Assembly (NCBI GenBank): GCA_015499995.1
Contig: JADNRV010000671.1
Location: forward strand, 1 to 18,427
Source: Flammula alnicola
Taxonomy: Eukaryota; Basidiomycota; Agaricomycetes; Agaricales; Strophariaceae
Direction: 5' to 3'
DNA: 18,427 nt
Shown: positions 9,433 to 18,411 of the stretch, one piece after another
How positions within the stretch are numbered: the first letter of the stretch is position 1
Layout: each line of letters starts with the position of its first letter
Translations under genes and position numbers: made by a program
Notes under the pieces: model-generated
What the model was told of the DNA's origin: nothing
The model's input: the letters and a program-made list of their open reading frames with translations, nothing else
Databases searched by the model: none

Positions 9433-10300
9433 TTAAGCCGACTCTATGAACAAGACATTTTGTGGGGGAACCCTGGCAAAGCTCGTTACCTTGACATTCA
9501 TACCGGGTCCTGGTCCTGTTTCCCATATTTGCATAACTGCGGTCAAGAGAATGCAACTCATCGATGGCATCAGTCGGAAAATGCTGTACGAGAGTGAGTT
9601 ACACGCATCCTATTGTGCCCTTTCAGACAGATCAATGCCGTAGAAAAAAAAAGCTAGTTCCGTAAACTCACTTGTTTATTGGCTGGGTGTATGGGAGTAC
9701 AACCCAAGGATGTTCGGCATTCCAAGTATAATTAAAATTGTTCTGGAGTTGCCTGCAGAAGACGTGATGAAACTCAAGTCAATCTTCCTTTGTATAAATA
9801 TACATACATAGTCTCATGGCCCTCTCATGACCTTGAATCCCCATATAACGGCAGGGCCGTTATTAAATATAGAGTAGGCCGGATCCCCTTGATTTGCGGA
9901 GAAACGGGGGTCGACGTATGTCATTGATATCAAGACCAAGAGCAACTAGGTACGCACAGCCAGGAGTCAACAATCGCCACGTTGTTTCTCTCTGTTCCAA
10001 GCCTAATATTCAGTGATTGAGCGGCGATTAGAATAATTTCAAGGTAGGCACACCGTCGCGAGTCTGATGATCTAAAGTGCCATGTTCGATCTCTCGTATC
10101 GTAAGTCTGAACAAATGTTGAATGGCGTTATAATTCAAGTTGTATATGAATGAGCGCTGTTGGCAAGCTGCCAGTGTTGGAATGCTGAAAGTTCCAGTTC
10201 CAAACTCTGTCAATACAAATTCAGAATGTGACCAGCGCCAAACAAGGGGTCATAATGCGAAAGTACGTACCTCAAGTTCGTAATTGGCCACGGTGGTCAT
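9433..10300 (-). pseudogene. Exon-like blocks of an unrecognised, possibly decayed gene
   Basis: Several minus-strand blocks look coding but do not chain cleanly. A short first exon at 10300-10271 (MTTVANYELE) ends at a perfect GTACGT donor. After an acceptor near 10206, the block GTGTFSIPTLAACQQRSFIY continues to about 10070, and a 51-nt GTGTGC...ATTAG intron could join it to TTWRLLTPGCAYLVALGLD. A further block, DPAYSIFNNGPAVIWGFKVM, lies one frame off. A last pair, YTWNAEHPWVVLPYTQPIN then IFRLMPSMSCILLTAVMQ, is joined by GTGAGT...GTACAG and ends at TAA (9435-9433). The frame breaks between the middle blocks suggest decay, base errors or a wrong model. I cannot name a family. Confidence 0.3.
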
Positions 10301-10621
10301 GAGGCACTGAGGCAGAGAAGTGATGCACTGGCATGACACATGACACCTTTACTTCCTTTTTTGGACGTCTCCCATCGTTCTATGTCATTGTCAAGTCGTT
10401 TTGGAACCGCTTTTCTGTCAAAGAAAAAACATAATGCATATGCATATCTAAGTACATACATGTAACATATGGCGGGCATTCTGCATAATCGTGATAACGG
10501 TCAGCTAAAAATAAATATTTGTGGAAATTCTATTAGCGTCATGCGCTAACACGACGAATCAGAACGAAAACGGACCTAAAATAAAGCATATTCCGCATTG
10601 AAGACAAATATAAGGCTACTT
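10301..10621. other. Intergenic, no gene seen
   Basis: About 320 bp of AT-rich DNA lie between the 3' end of the serine-rich gene and the exon-like blocks. It contains ATGCATATGCATAT-type alternating sequence near 10435 and several stop codons in all frames. No regulatory site stands out. Confidence 0.5.
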
Positions 10622-12000
10622 TCACACATCTATAATTCTATCCGTCACGATGGAGTGGACCTCGACCAATACCCACCGTTCGTCTTGGGGCCGCTTCGCC
10701 CACGGTGATTTGAAGACCTTCGAAAGGCGACGAGCGATTGCGGGATCATGACTGGTTCTCCACTCCCGGAGTTTCGATCCATCCAGGGACGATTTGGAGC
10801 ACGCAAGTCGAAACCTTGGCGGTGAAGATCGGGTATCACGGGTTGCCTGCCAGAAAGAACTTGGGCCAAACGCTGTTGGCGTATTGGGACGAGTGGCGTT
10901 AGGATCAACGGCGATATATGTCGATGTCGATGTCGTCGACATGGAAAATCGTGACGGCTATTTTTCCAAGGCACGCGAATTAGACAATAGGCGCTCATAG
11001 AAGTTAATTAAAGGTTTTTTTGACATACTAGATGGGGATCACAATCTGCATGAGAAGACGTCTCAAAGAAACCTTCGTCATCAATCATCTGTTCATTTGA
11101 ACGGCCCCTCGGCACCGCAAGATGGTACGAATGGGTTTCTTGGGTTCCTAAATTCTCCTCGCATTGGGAGAAGGTACGATGCGCAACCAAAGGTGGAATA
11201 CGTCTGAAGGGATCATAACACGAGTGTTTCCCGCCCATATCTTCAAGAGTCGAGGACGGAATAGCATAGCTTGTAGAGCGTGATCGACCTAGAGGCGCAA
11301 AACGAAGCCATGCACTTGTCTTCTCGATATAGCCAAGACCATGACCATCCTGCGACTTGACTTTCCGTCCCGTGGAACGCGCGAAAGTATTAGAGGCTGA
11401 CGTTAAGGACATCTTAGGCTGTCGATTCGTGCCTATCGGAGTGACCATATTGCTCTTCTGGCGCGCTGATAGACCGGTATCGGCGTTCCAGGGAGCAGAG
11501 ATATTGGGAGCAGATACAGGAGAAGCCCGGGACGGGGTAGTCATCTCCGTTCCCCCGAAAAAAGAGTCGCAAGTATCGTCGGAATAACTCGACTGGATAG
11601 AGGGTACGGTCAACTATTGGGAACCCATATGGCCAATTTTACGACACACCTCTGATGAGCTGCTATGAAGTGGCATATCAAGAGCTGTATCATCAAAATC
11701 ATGGCCGCGAATGCACTTCTGATACGCCGCCGATGATCGTATGTCGATAAAGTGTGTTTGGCGGCTGCTAAAAACAGCGAACGGTTCGTCGGGTATCGCG
11801 GTGTCAGCAGGATCTTCTGAAAAACAATTCGAGTTGTAGCAGACAGTCTTCGGAATAGAATGATCCTCTCGGCCAGGGAATGCATCTAGCAATTCAGCGC
11901 CTGAGAAGGCTTCTAGCCCTCTCTCTGGATCCCAAATCGCAGCAAATGTTAGCATAGAGTCGCGACGGGAGCGCTCGGCTGTCTTTCTTTCAAGTTTCAT
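10622..12000 (-). CDS. Unrecognised serine-rich protein (3 exons)
   Basis: Exons on the minus strand: 12000-11650, 11592-11029 and 10957-10622. Both junctions are phase 0. Intron 1 is 57 nt (GTGTGT...TATCCAG) and intron 2 is 71 nt with a consensus GTATGT donor and AATAG acceptor. The product is 416 residues ending VTDRIIDV. The N-terminus is basic (MKLERKTAERSRRDS), followed by a compact block FAAIWDPERGLEAFSGAELL (residues 19-38). The rest is rich in Ser, Thr, Pro and Arg with acidic patches, probably disordered. No signal peptide or membrane segment is visible, which would fit a cytoplasmic or nuclear protein. A strong GTAAGT donor at 12185 and a CCCAG acceptor at 12007 suggest a 179-nt 5'-UTR intron ending just before the ATG. 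I cannot assign a family. The clean joining of three open frames is the main support. Confidence 0.65.
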
Positions 12001-12742
12001 GATATTCTGGGAAGGTTGATGAGCGCTAGCTACCCGGAGACAAATTGCACACACAACTATGACCCCGGTGTCTTTCCTCCCGAAAAAAATATCCCGGCTG
12101 GGTCAAGAACAGCCTCGGTGCTCAACACCTTTGTAATGGCAAGGGGTCAATTTTTTTTCTGCCCTGTCAACCCAAATCGACTTACCTTGATGGGACACAA
12201 AAAGACAGGCGCTAGCGATCGATGACAATAGGTGATAATGATGTCAAGCGTTCGACGCTTCAGAGGCTGGAAAGGTGCAGACAAAAGAGAAAGCTCAGAA
12301 GTAGATGGACGTCAAAAGACAATTGACCTCACCTCCGACTCGATGGCATGCTTTAGTCGTTATGTAGATTTTGAGTGGTAACTATGTCCAGAAATAGACA
12401 GAGCACCGTGAGTTCGTGACGCACAGCGTGGAGGAACATCTGTTCATAATATAGAGGATTTTCGACCTGGTCTGGGATTCGAAAGAGGTCAGGAGACAAC
12501 GAGCAAAACATGAGGAGGAACGTGTATAACGGAAGCTACAACAGTCGCCACTTCACGGTAGTATTGTGTGGGTAGATGTTGACAAGTAAGGAAGAAATTC
12601 TTGCATGGAAGTCGAATATGAAGAAGGCATGTCGACTCGGGGCATGTCTCCGCAACATGGTGATTGGCTTTCAGTCGGAAAAGCTTTAAGAAACTGATTG
12701 AAACCTCGAGTTCTCAGGATAGTGTAAGCCTGTAAGGCTGCT
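12001..12742. other. Upstream region of the serine-rich gene, no separate gene called
   Basis: It contains the proposed 5'-UTR intron (12185-12007, minus), poly-A/T tracts around 12083 and 12149, and a 67-codon minus-strand open frame at 12553-12756 that opens without ATG. That frame could be an upstream exon but has no good splice partner. Promoter and leader sequence for the minus-strand gene is the simplest reading. Confidence 0.45.
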
Positions 12743-12930
12743 CGGCAATCTTTCACACGGGCGCGATCGCCCCTTATAAGGCGATCTCGCTCTTTTCTAG
12801 ATTTATTCTCCTTCTTTCCCGTACCATATTGTCGTTAGCTCTCCACGCCTTGGTCCTTTCCGTCTTGGCTCCTGAGTCCACTCGCCTAGTGTGGAGTGTG
12901 AACTACGGACTTTCACTTTTTTTCTGAAAG
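12743..12930 (+). repeat. Left copy of a diverged direct repeat
   Basis: It shares an ordered series of motifs with 16649-16735. These are CGGCA(n)CTTTCACA, an exact 15-mer CGATCGCCCCTTATA (12764-12778), an exact CTGAGTCCAC (12872-12881), AGTGTGGA and ACTACGG(n)CTTTCA. This copy is longer because about 90 bp lie between the second and third motifs. It could be a terminal repeat, a MITE copy or a solo LTR. Confidence 0.6.
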
Positions 12931-12942
12931 TGCCGACGCGTG

Positions 12943-14165
12943 CACCATCCCGCCCTTGACCGTTATGCTCAAAATTCATTGTTTTTCCAACCCACCATCC
13001 CGCCCTTCCTGTTTTACATGAAAATTGAATCTACTCACAACTGCGTTTTTAAACTCCACTGCCCGTTCTCGTAAGGTACTTCGCCCTTTTCTCGCCACTC
13101 GCCACTTGTTCCCACCGACCCACTGTCTCGCGAACCGCTGGTCGGTCTCGTTGTGGCAACGTACTGCTTCGAATTGGCTCCACATCCTGTGTCTCACTGT
13201 CGACTTTTCACAACTTCCTGGCTAACCTCGCCGTACTCGCAATCGACTGGTTTATCCCGCAATTATTGCATTACCGCTCTTCCGGAATCCACATATATCC
13301 ATTGAAAACACCGGAACGTTAAACCGTCTTTCCGACGCACATATTCTCCGTTCCCGACGCCGACGTTGCCTGGCGACTTCTTTTTGACCACGATCTGTTC
13401 ACGGCAGCACTGTCTTTTCTACATCCTCGTTCTTTGCATCTCGCTTCCAGCCTCCGCCCACTGTCTCGCAAGCCGCTTTTTCGGCATGCGGCAGCAGCAT
13501 GCCATTTGTGGCTTCAAATCTTTCCCCATTTACACGTTCTCACTGCCCGCCATCTCGCTGTCTTGCATCTACTGCATGCTGCTCGCCTTCGCCGCATCCA
13601 CCATTACATCAGATCCAGCTTACCCACACCAAATATCTCTCCATTCATACAATCACTGGCAGTGTTCTTTTCTCATTGCGGCGCCGTGCGGTTGTTGCTG
13701 CCCACTGTTGCCTGTCCTCATAAGTTCATCGTCCGCCATCATGCATCACCCTTTACACCCACATTGCAGACATCTTACTGATAGTTTACCCTATCGTCCA
13801 TTGATGCCGTACCTCGTCTTTTCTCAAGGCTCGCCGTTTGGAGCCCTTGCCATGGCCCACCTACCAATTATTCCCATCGTTTCCGACCGTCACTATTTCC
13901 TGCAGTTTACGATTCGCTGTCTGCACCTTTATGCTGTCCACTGTCACCGCTTACTGTTTGCAGTTTACGATTATCACTGAACCATTTACCACAGTTTGTA
14001 CTGCCTACCGTGACCTTTCTGCTGTAACTGACTACCATTTACCGTTTACCGTCCACTGTTTAGCATTTACCATCTACCGTTTACCGTCCTCCATTTGATG
14101 TGTACCATTCCGTGTTTGCCACCATCTTACCATTCATTCTGACCTACTTACCGTTCTACTGCTTA
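12943..14165. repeat. Low-complexity, pyrimidine-rich repeat block
   Basis: The plus strand is C/T-rich and built of imperfectly repeated short motifs. CACCATCCCGCCCTT recurs at 12943 and 12993, CCCACTGTCTCGC at 13119 and 13457, and TACCGTTTACCGTCC at 14040 and 14075, inside a longer TTTACC-rich stretch. A 204-codon open frame at 13366-13980 is rich in Ser, Cys, His, Leu and Pro with no domain, and its content follows the repeat composition. I treat the block as degenerate satellite-like or transposon-derived DNA. Confidence 0.5.
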
Positions 14166-15448
14166 ACATCCAACCGTCACTCTCAGTCACATACCATAAC
14201 ATGCCGACCCAACACGAAGCACGTCGTTCAACCACCAACCAACCGCCACTAACCCACCGCCCAATCGCTCTGTTCATCATCCTCTCGCCCCGCCATCGTC
14301 GAGCTCGCCGCCCATCATCCACGAACTCGGCCAATCCTACCGCCCACTCGCAACCTGTGTGCCCCTCCCCGCTAAAAGGGATGTGGAGCCGGGATCGACT
14401 GGATTAGACCGTGAATAGTAAATATGCTGTACAGTACAGTGTACAGGACACCCGGGCCAGTGCCTGTCACCATGCGTCAGCACGTCAACTGGCGACATTT
14501 ACGACTGCCAATCAGACGAGAACCTAAGGCCAGGCCAAGGAGACAGAAAACCCGTGTTGTCCTTGCAACGCCAAGGACAAGAGAGGAGAAGGTGTGAGGT
14601 GTGAGGTGCGAGGAGATAGAGGCAGAGAGAGAACGGAAGAGTTCAGAGACTGAGAGATGACGGAGTAGATGAGAAGGACGCAAAGGCGGGTGCAGAGGCG
14701 AAGCACAGGGCGACTCGGAGAGAGAATACGGCAACGAGAAGCGAGCGGCGGGCGTGACTATCACACACATAGTCTTGTTGTCGTTCACCTTCACCTTGTC
14801 GCCTAGTTCTCCTAACGCAGCAAAGGATGGTAGCGACTAGTATGCCCGCGGCTCGCGCATCCACGTCCATTGTTGACACCATAAACGAGTAGGTATATTT
14901 CCTTCCTTCGTACATAGATCTGTAGAAATATAAATGCATTGTTCTCCTTGAGAGCCATTAACACGAGCAGAGTTTGAAGTAAATGGTCATTTACATTTGA
15001 TGAAAAGACGAGAATACTTTGTATGCTACGTATTGCGGGTACAACGTTCCCTAAATTTGTCTCCTCGGTTCGAACAGGTACTTCTTGAATGATCTTTGTC
15101 TTATTATATACTCTCGGATAACCTCAAGGACATCCATAGATGAAGATAGGATAATTTAAGGTGAGCCTGGTGAGTCGGAGTCCGGCACATGAGTCGGTGA
15201 GCACTCAGTCGGGATACTCATGAGCGTATGGCCTCTGCAGCTCGATAGTTGACGCATGTATCGTACATAGGAATCCGGGGGGAAAAATCGAGGATGTGGG
15301 TCATAATGCAGCCAAGCGTGGCATATGATGCCTAACATGCGCATAGCGATATCTGAACGATATCTTCGGCTTCAAGGTGGACTCAATCCCTTCTGAACCC
15401 CTCGAGAATCAAGAATTATCACCTTTTAGCCTTCCTCGGGCAATGTAA
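14166..15448. other. No gene recognised; GA-rich tract inside
   Basis: 14166-14400 continues the C-rich composition. Around 14420-14450 is a small near-palindromic stretch, GTACAGTACAGTGTACA. From about 14575 to 14760 the plus strand is strongly purine-rich (GAGG/GTGAGG units). The remainder is AT-rich with no coherent exon chain on either strand. Confidence 0.45.
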
Positions 15449-15784
15449 TTAATGACGTACGTAGTCAGAATCCAAGTACTCGGCACGCTGCACCCCACAC
15501 AGATCTCCAATGTCGATTGCCACCCAGTCTAAAATCTCCACCTCGAGAGAGATGCGCCTGTGCTTCAAGGCCGAAACACTGGCAGCCGATGACACTGGGA
15601 AGGGTGCTTTGAACGAAAATGAAGATGGGATCCCACTGGACTGCGATTGACTATTGTCGGGCGAGCTGCAGTTGGTCGCCATTTCTTGCCCTTGTAAAGC
15701 TAATAGACTCCTCCCCAACTCACCTCGTTCGCTTGCCTCCAGGAGCCCAGCGGCGGCAAGTAGAGTGGTGGTCAAGTACGTCAT
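15449..15784 (-). CDS. Weak candidate small protein, unrecognised
   Basis: An ATG-initiated frame of 111 codons ends in TAA. It begins hydrophobic and Ala/Leu-rich (MTYLTTTLLAAAGLLEASER), has a Ser-rich middle, and ends with ISLEVEILDWVAIDIGDL and YLDSDYVRH, which read more like real protein than the surroundings. A GTGAGT donor falls right after the ASER codons, so part of the frame could be intronic. Another open frame, upstream on the same strand and with a different phase (16127-15720), could supply a preceding exon. It lies within the repeat-bracketed block and I know no family for it. Confidence 0.25.
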   Translation of the reverse strand: MTYLTTTLLAAAGLLEASERGELGRSLLALQGQEMATNCSSPDNSQSQSSGIPSSFSFKAPFPVSSAASVSALKHRRISLEVEILDWVAIDIGDLCGVQRAEYLDSDYVRH

Positions 15785-16480
15785 GTAAACTCCTGGGAAA
15801 ACTTGACAGTGGAAGCAGCGTTCTCAGTCGTCCAGGGGTAAACAGCGATGCACCTTCTGTGCCTTTTCTTTCTGCTCCATGTCGAATCTCGATCATCAGT
15901 CGATGATCATCTTTCCTGTTGCTCAGTGACCACTGCTGTAAAAATAGGATGCAGATGGCTTGCGAAGCGGGATCAGCTTTCACATCAACGTCGGGAGACG
16001 GTGAGGGGTTGGAAAATGTACTGGGATCGGAGGGTAACGGTTGCATGGAGGTGAGAGGAAAGGAGGTGGAAGGTGCTGCTAGCAGCCGTACCTCTTTTGG
16101 AAATCCGATCATTCGGCAAATCGGCAAATCGGCGAACTGACGAAATTTCCAGGACCCACTGGGTGCTTGATTCTTAGCCTGCTATTTCGAGCCCGAAATA
16201 CCTTGAGCCTAAGCCGATTCGAACATTTTGAAGGGCTGCTTGTCAAGTTGTAGTGTCCCGACACTTTTAGCTCCAGAAACACTGGGCCAACCGACCAAAT
16301 AGCTGTCGTCCGCATGGTCGGCTGTTTTCACATGCCTTGCATCGAGGACGTTTCCTCCGTTCCACCGCCAGAAAGACATTAATATGCGGGAAAAAGTATA
16401 AACTGAGCAGTAAAAATTCTTTCCCTTGAGTTAATTGCTTATACAATAATTTAATCCACATCTATCTCAGACCTACTACA
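15785..16480. other. Unassigned region with overlapping weak open frames
   Basis: Both strands carry open frames here without domains. On the minus strand, MIGFPKE followed by a GTACGG donor at about 16090 could start a gene leading toward 15784, but no acceptor gave a long in-frame continuation. 16140-16480 holds nothing I can identify. Confidence 0.35.
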
Positions 16481-16492
16481 TAGAATTGCTGT

Positions 16493-16517
16493 ATATACGG
16501 CCGTTACGGCCGTATAT
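16493..16517. repeat. Perfect palindrome, 12-bp arms around one base
   Basis: ATATACGGCCGT, a single T, then ACGGCCGTATAT. Just downstream, ACCCGTAC (16523-16530) is mirrored by GTACGGGT (16568-16575), and related ACCCGTA/TACGG words recur to about 16640. Together they could fold as a hairpin-rich MITE end. Confidence 0.75.
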
Positions 16518-16648
16518 TTTTTACCCGTACTGTACCTCTGGACCAACCTATTATTTTAAATTATAGGTACGGGTTACGGTAATTAAGCTCCCGTTTTACC
16601 TGTAAACTGTATGGCCGAACCCGTAATACGGTACGATTTGCAGCCCTA

Positions 16649-16735
16649 TCGGCAGCCTTTCACAGTCACGAGCTCGATCGCCCCTTATACTGAGTCCACC
16701 CAGTGTGGACTGTAGTTCACACTACGGTCTTTCAT
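16649..16735 (+). repeat. Right copy of the diverged direct repeat
   Basis: This shorter copy carries the same ordered motifs as 12743-12930. The exact 15-mer CGATCGCCCCTTATA is at 16675-16689, immediately followed by CTGAGTCCAC (16690-16699). It ends with a small inverted motif, AGTGTGGACTGTAGTTCACACT. Confidence 0.6.
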
Positions 16736-16936
16736 ATAGACATTATGGTGATTAAGCCTTGGCACCGTTGAGAAGAACTGGTTGAGCTGCGGCTTGATAT
16801 TGTGTACTAGTTTATTGGTGAGGTGCCATATTGAGGTGCCAGCCAAGTGCCAGCGACAAAGCGAAAAAGATTATCCTCAACGCGTTTTCTACCGAAATTC
16901 AAATTCACAATCGAATCCATTCCTTCACTGCAAAAT

Positions 16937-16941
16937 AAAAA
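16937..16941 (-). terminator. RNA polymerase III T-run terminator of the tRNA
   Basis: Five T residues on the minus strand follow directly after the discriminator base, with a further TTTT just beyond. This is a normal Pol III stop. Confidence 0.75.
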
Positions 16942-17026
16942 TGACCACCGCAGGACTCGAACCTGCAACCTTTTGGTACCCGTTAAGCAATCGAAGCCAA
17001 ACGCGCTACCATTGCGCTAGGTAGCC
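16942..17026 (-). tRNA. tRNA-Arg (anticodon UCG) with a 13-nt intron
   Basis: Read on the minus strand, all four stems form. The acceptor GGCTACC pairs with GGTGGTC, with two G-U wobbles. The D stem is GCGC/GCGC with loop AATGGTA. The anticodon stem is TTTGG/CCAAA. The T arm is a perfect GCAGG/CCTGC around TTCGAGT. The discriminator is A. The loop starts C-T-TCG-A, so the anticodon TCG is at 16994-16992 and reads CGA. A 13-nt intron (16990-16978) sits at the canonical place between bases 37 and 38; without it the tRNA is 72 nt. CCA is not encoded, as expected for a eukaryotic nuclear tRNA. Confidence 0.88.
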
Positions 17027-17191
17027 ATGAAAGTTCATGATCCATTCAGTCACAAATGGAAATGGGCCGGCAGGCTGCAGCCGAATGCTGTGAGTCGTTT
17101 GCACTTCATCGCGTAGATAGTGTGACTGTCCATCATCAATCGAGTTATCTCTTCCTAACGCCCACCACCACCACTGTAATCAGTTGCAGCC

Positions 17192-17928
17192 ATGGCGCTC
17201 AACTGGACCATGCTTAACGCTAACCGGTCGCCGTTCCTCTACCCAATGAAATGACGATCACGACAGTAGATTCCGGAGTCGATCTTTCGCTCACCATCCC
17301 TGATGCAACACCTTCCAGCTCATCAACTGCGGGTGGATCTGGTGGAGTGAAGAAACTGAGGTCAACAGGCAAAGTATACCTTACGGATCAACGAGTACGT
17401 CCTCTACACGCGCCCTGAAGTCCAGTATAATTGGACTAATTGGATCTCTGGCCCTGCTCTGTGACGCCCTCTATCTTGCTCCTGCTGCGCAACGACACTC
17501 TGATCTTAATAGTTCGTATTCATAACGGATCCAAGTTCACCATTCGAATCGCTTTCGGTCCCTTTACATTCCATCCTCCTGACGAGATTCGAGCAACCTA
17601 CCTTTGGGGCGAATTACCTAACGTTCGAGGTCAAACCTTCCCCTGACGGCGGCCTAACAGACGGTACCAAGGTGGAGGTCCGCTTCAAGGACAGAGCCAT
17701 GTTCGAATTTGTCAGTCTTCTGGAGAAGTCGAGGGAAAGAGCAATATATATGAAGCGTCAAATTACGGAGGACGAGGAAGGATTGCGTGAGTTTCATCCT
17801 TGATACGCCGAATCATTCCTTGATTCCTAATCTTGAGCGCCTTTAGCAACTTATACCCTGCCCGCGGATCGAGTACTGTTTCGATGATCGGCGGTATTCC
17901 AGTCGAGAACCCCCCAAGTTATGATTAA
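17192..17928 (+). CDS. WBP2: WBP2-like (WW-domain-binding, GRAM-type) protein with two apparent one-base frameshifts
   Basis: WBP2-family proteins have a GRAM/PH-like domain and PPxY motifs that bind WW domains, for example in HECT ubiquitin ligases. Exons: 17192-17394, 17513-17786 and 17847-17928, with introns GTACGT...TTAATAG (118 nt) and GTGAGT...CTTTAG (60 nt). The start reads MALNWTMLN, typical of the family. After RSPF the frame must shift by one base near 17236-17237 to give NEMTITTVDSG, KKLRSTGKVYLTDQR and, over the splice, FVFITDPSSPFESLSV. RFEQPTFGANYLTFEVKPS and RFKDRAMFEFVSLLEKSRER follow. In exon 3 a second one-base shift near 17856-17858 restores SSTVSMIGGIPVENPPSYD and TAA. The PPSY at the end is the expected WW ligand. 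Both shifts look like one C lost from a C run. Uncorrected, translation from the first ATG stops after about 20 residues. Confidence 0.85.
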
Positions 17929-17933
17929 ATAAA
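17928..17933 (+). promoter_or_regulatory. AATAAA overlapping the WBP2-like stop codon
   Basis: The last base of the TAA stop (17926-17928) is the first base of a consensus AATAAA. If used, the 3' UTR would be very short. Confidence 0.45.
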
Positions 17934-18052
17934 TTGTCAGTGTATTTTGTAGTGCGCAGTTTCGTTCGTTGGACCTTCGAGCCGTATGACTGTATAGTGA
18001 TGTATTACTAACTAATGATTTGGATTCTGGAATCTAAGGATCATCACCTGAC

Positions 18053-18411
18053 TTATCTAAGAAAGAATTCGATATCACCGAGACCCAGCGTAACTGCGAC
18101 AGCTCGATTGTCCTTTGATATGATCAGAGTATCTTCGTAGAGAAGTTGATTAAGTACGCCCATGATGGGAATATTTAAAGATCTTCAGTTTGCCTTCAGC
18201 ACAGTCACGGTATGTGATCTTTCATCATTGTTTGACCCACCATCTCAACATCACTGAGCGCCCGTCGTTTGTCCTTGTGGCCGACGATGCTTTGGAGCAC
18301 TTTGTCTGTCTTGACTACATAAAACAGGCACCGCTGATTCTCCATGGAAGGCTCCTTGATGAGAACTTGGGGCCCACGTCTACCTATGTCTCGAATAAAC
18401 TGTTCGTTCAT
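18053..18411 (-). CDS. Possible 3' end of an unrecognised minus-strand gene at the window edge
   Basis: The segment from about 18182 to the TAA at 18055-18053 reads PIMGVLNQLLYEDTL then IISKDNRAVAVTLGLGDI and EFFLR, which has the look of real protein. An AAG acceptor lies at 18185-18183. Upstream, a minus-strand frame at 18411-18205 (DIGRRGPQVLIKEPSMENQ and further) could be the preceding exon, but I found no donor with a matching phase and a sensible intron length. The gene would converge on the WBP2-like gene. No family is recognised. Confidence 0.35.

Noticed and set aside
9403..9643. Plus-strand small frames resembling a secreted or lectin-like peptide
   Set aside because: Two overlapping frames of about 65 codons each have no signal peptide, no repeat typical of ricin-type lectins and no good splice continuation.
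13366..13980. 204-codon plus-strand open frame
   Set aside because: It lies in the repeat-rich pyrimidine block; its amino-acid content mirrors that composition and no motif or splice partner is seen.
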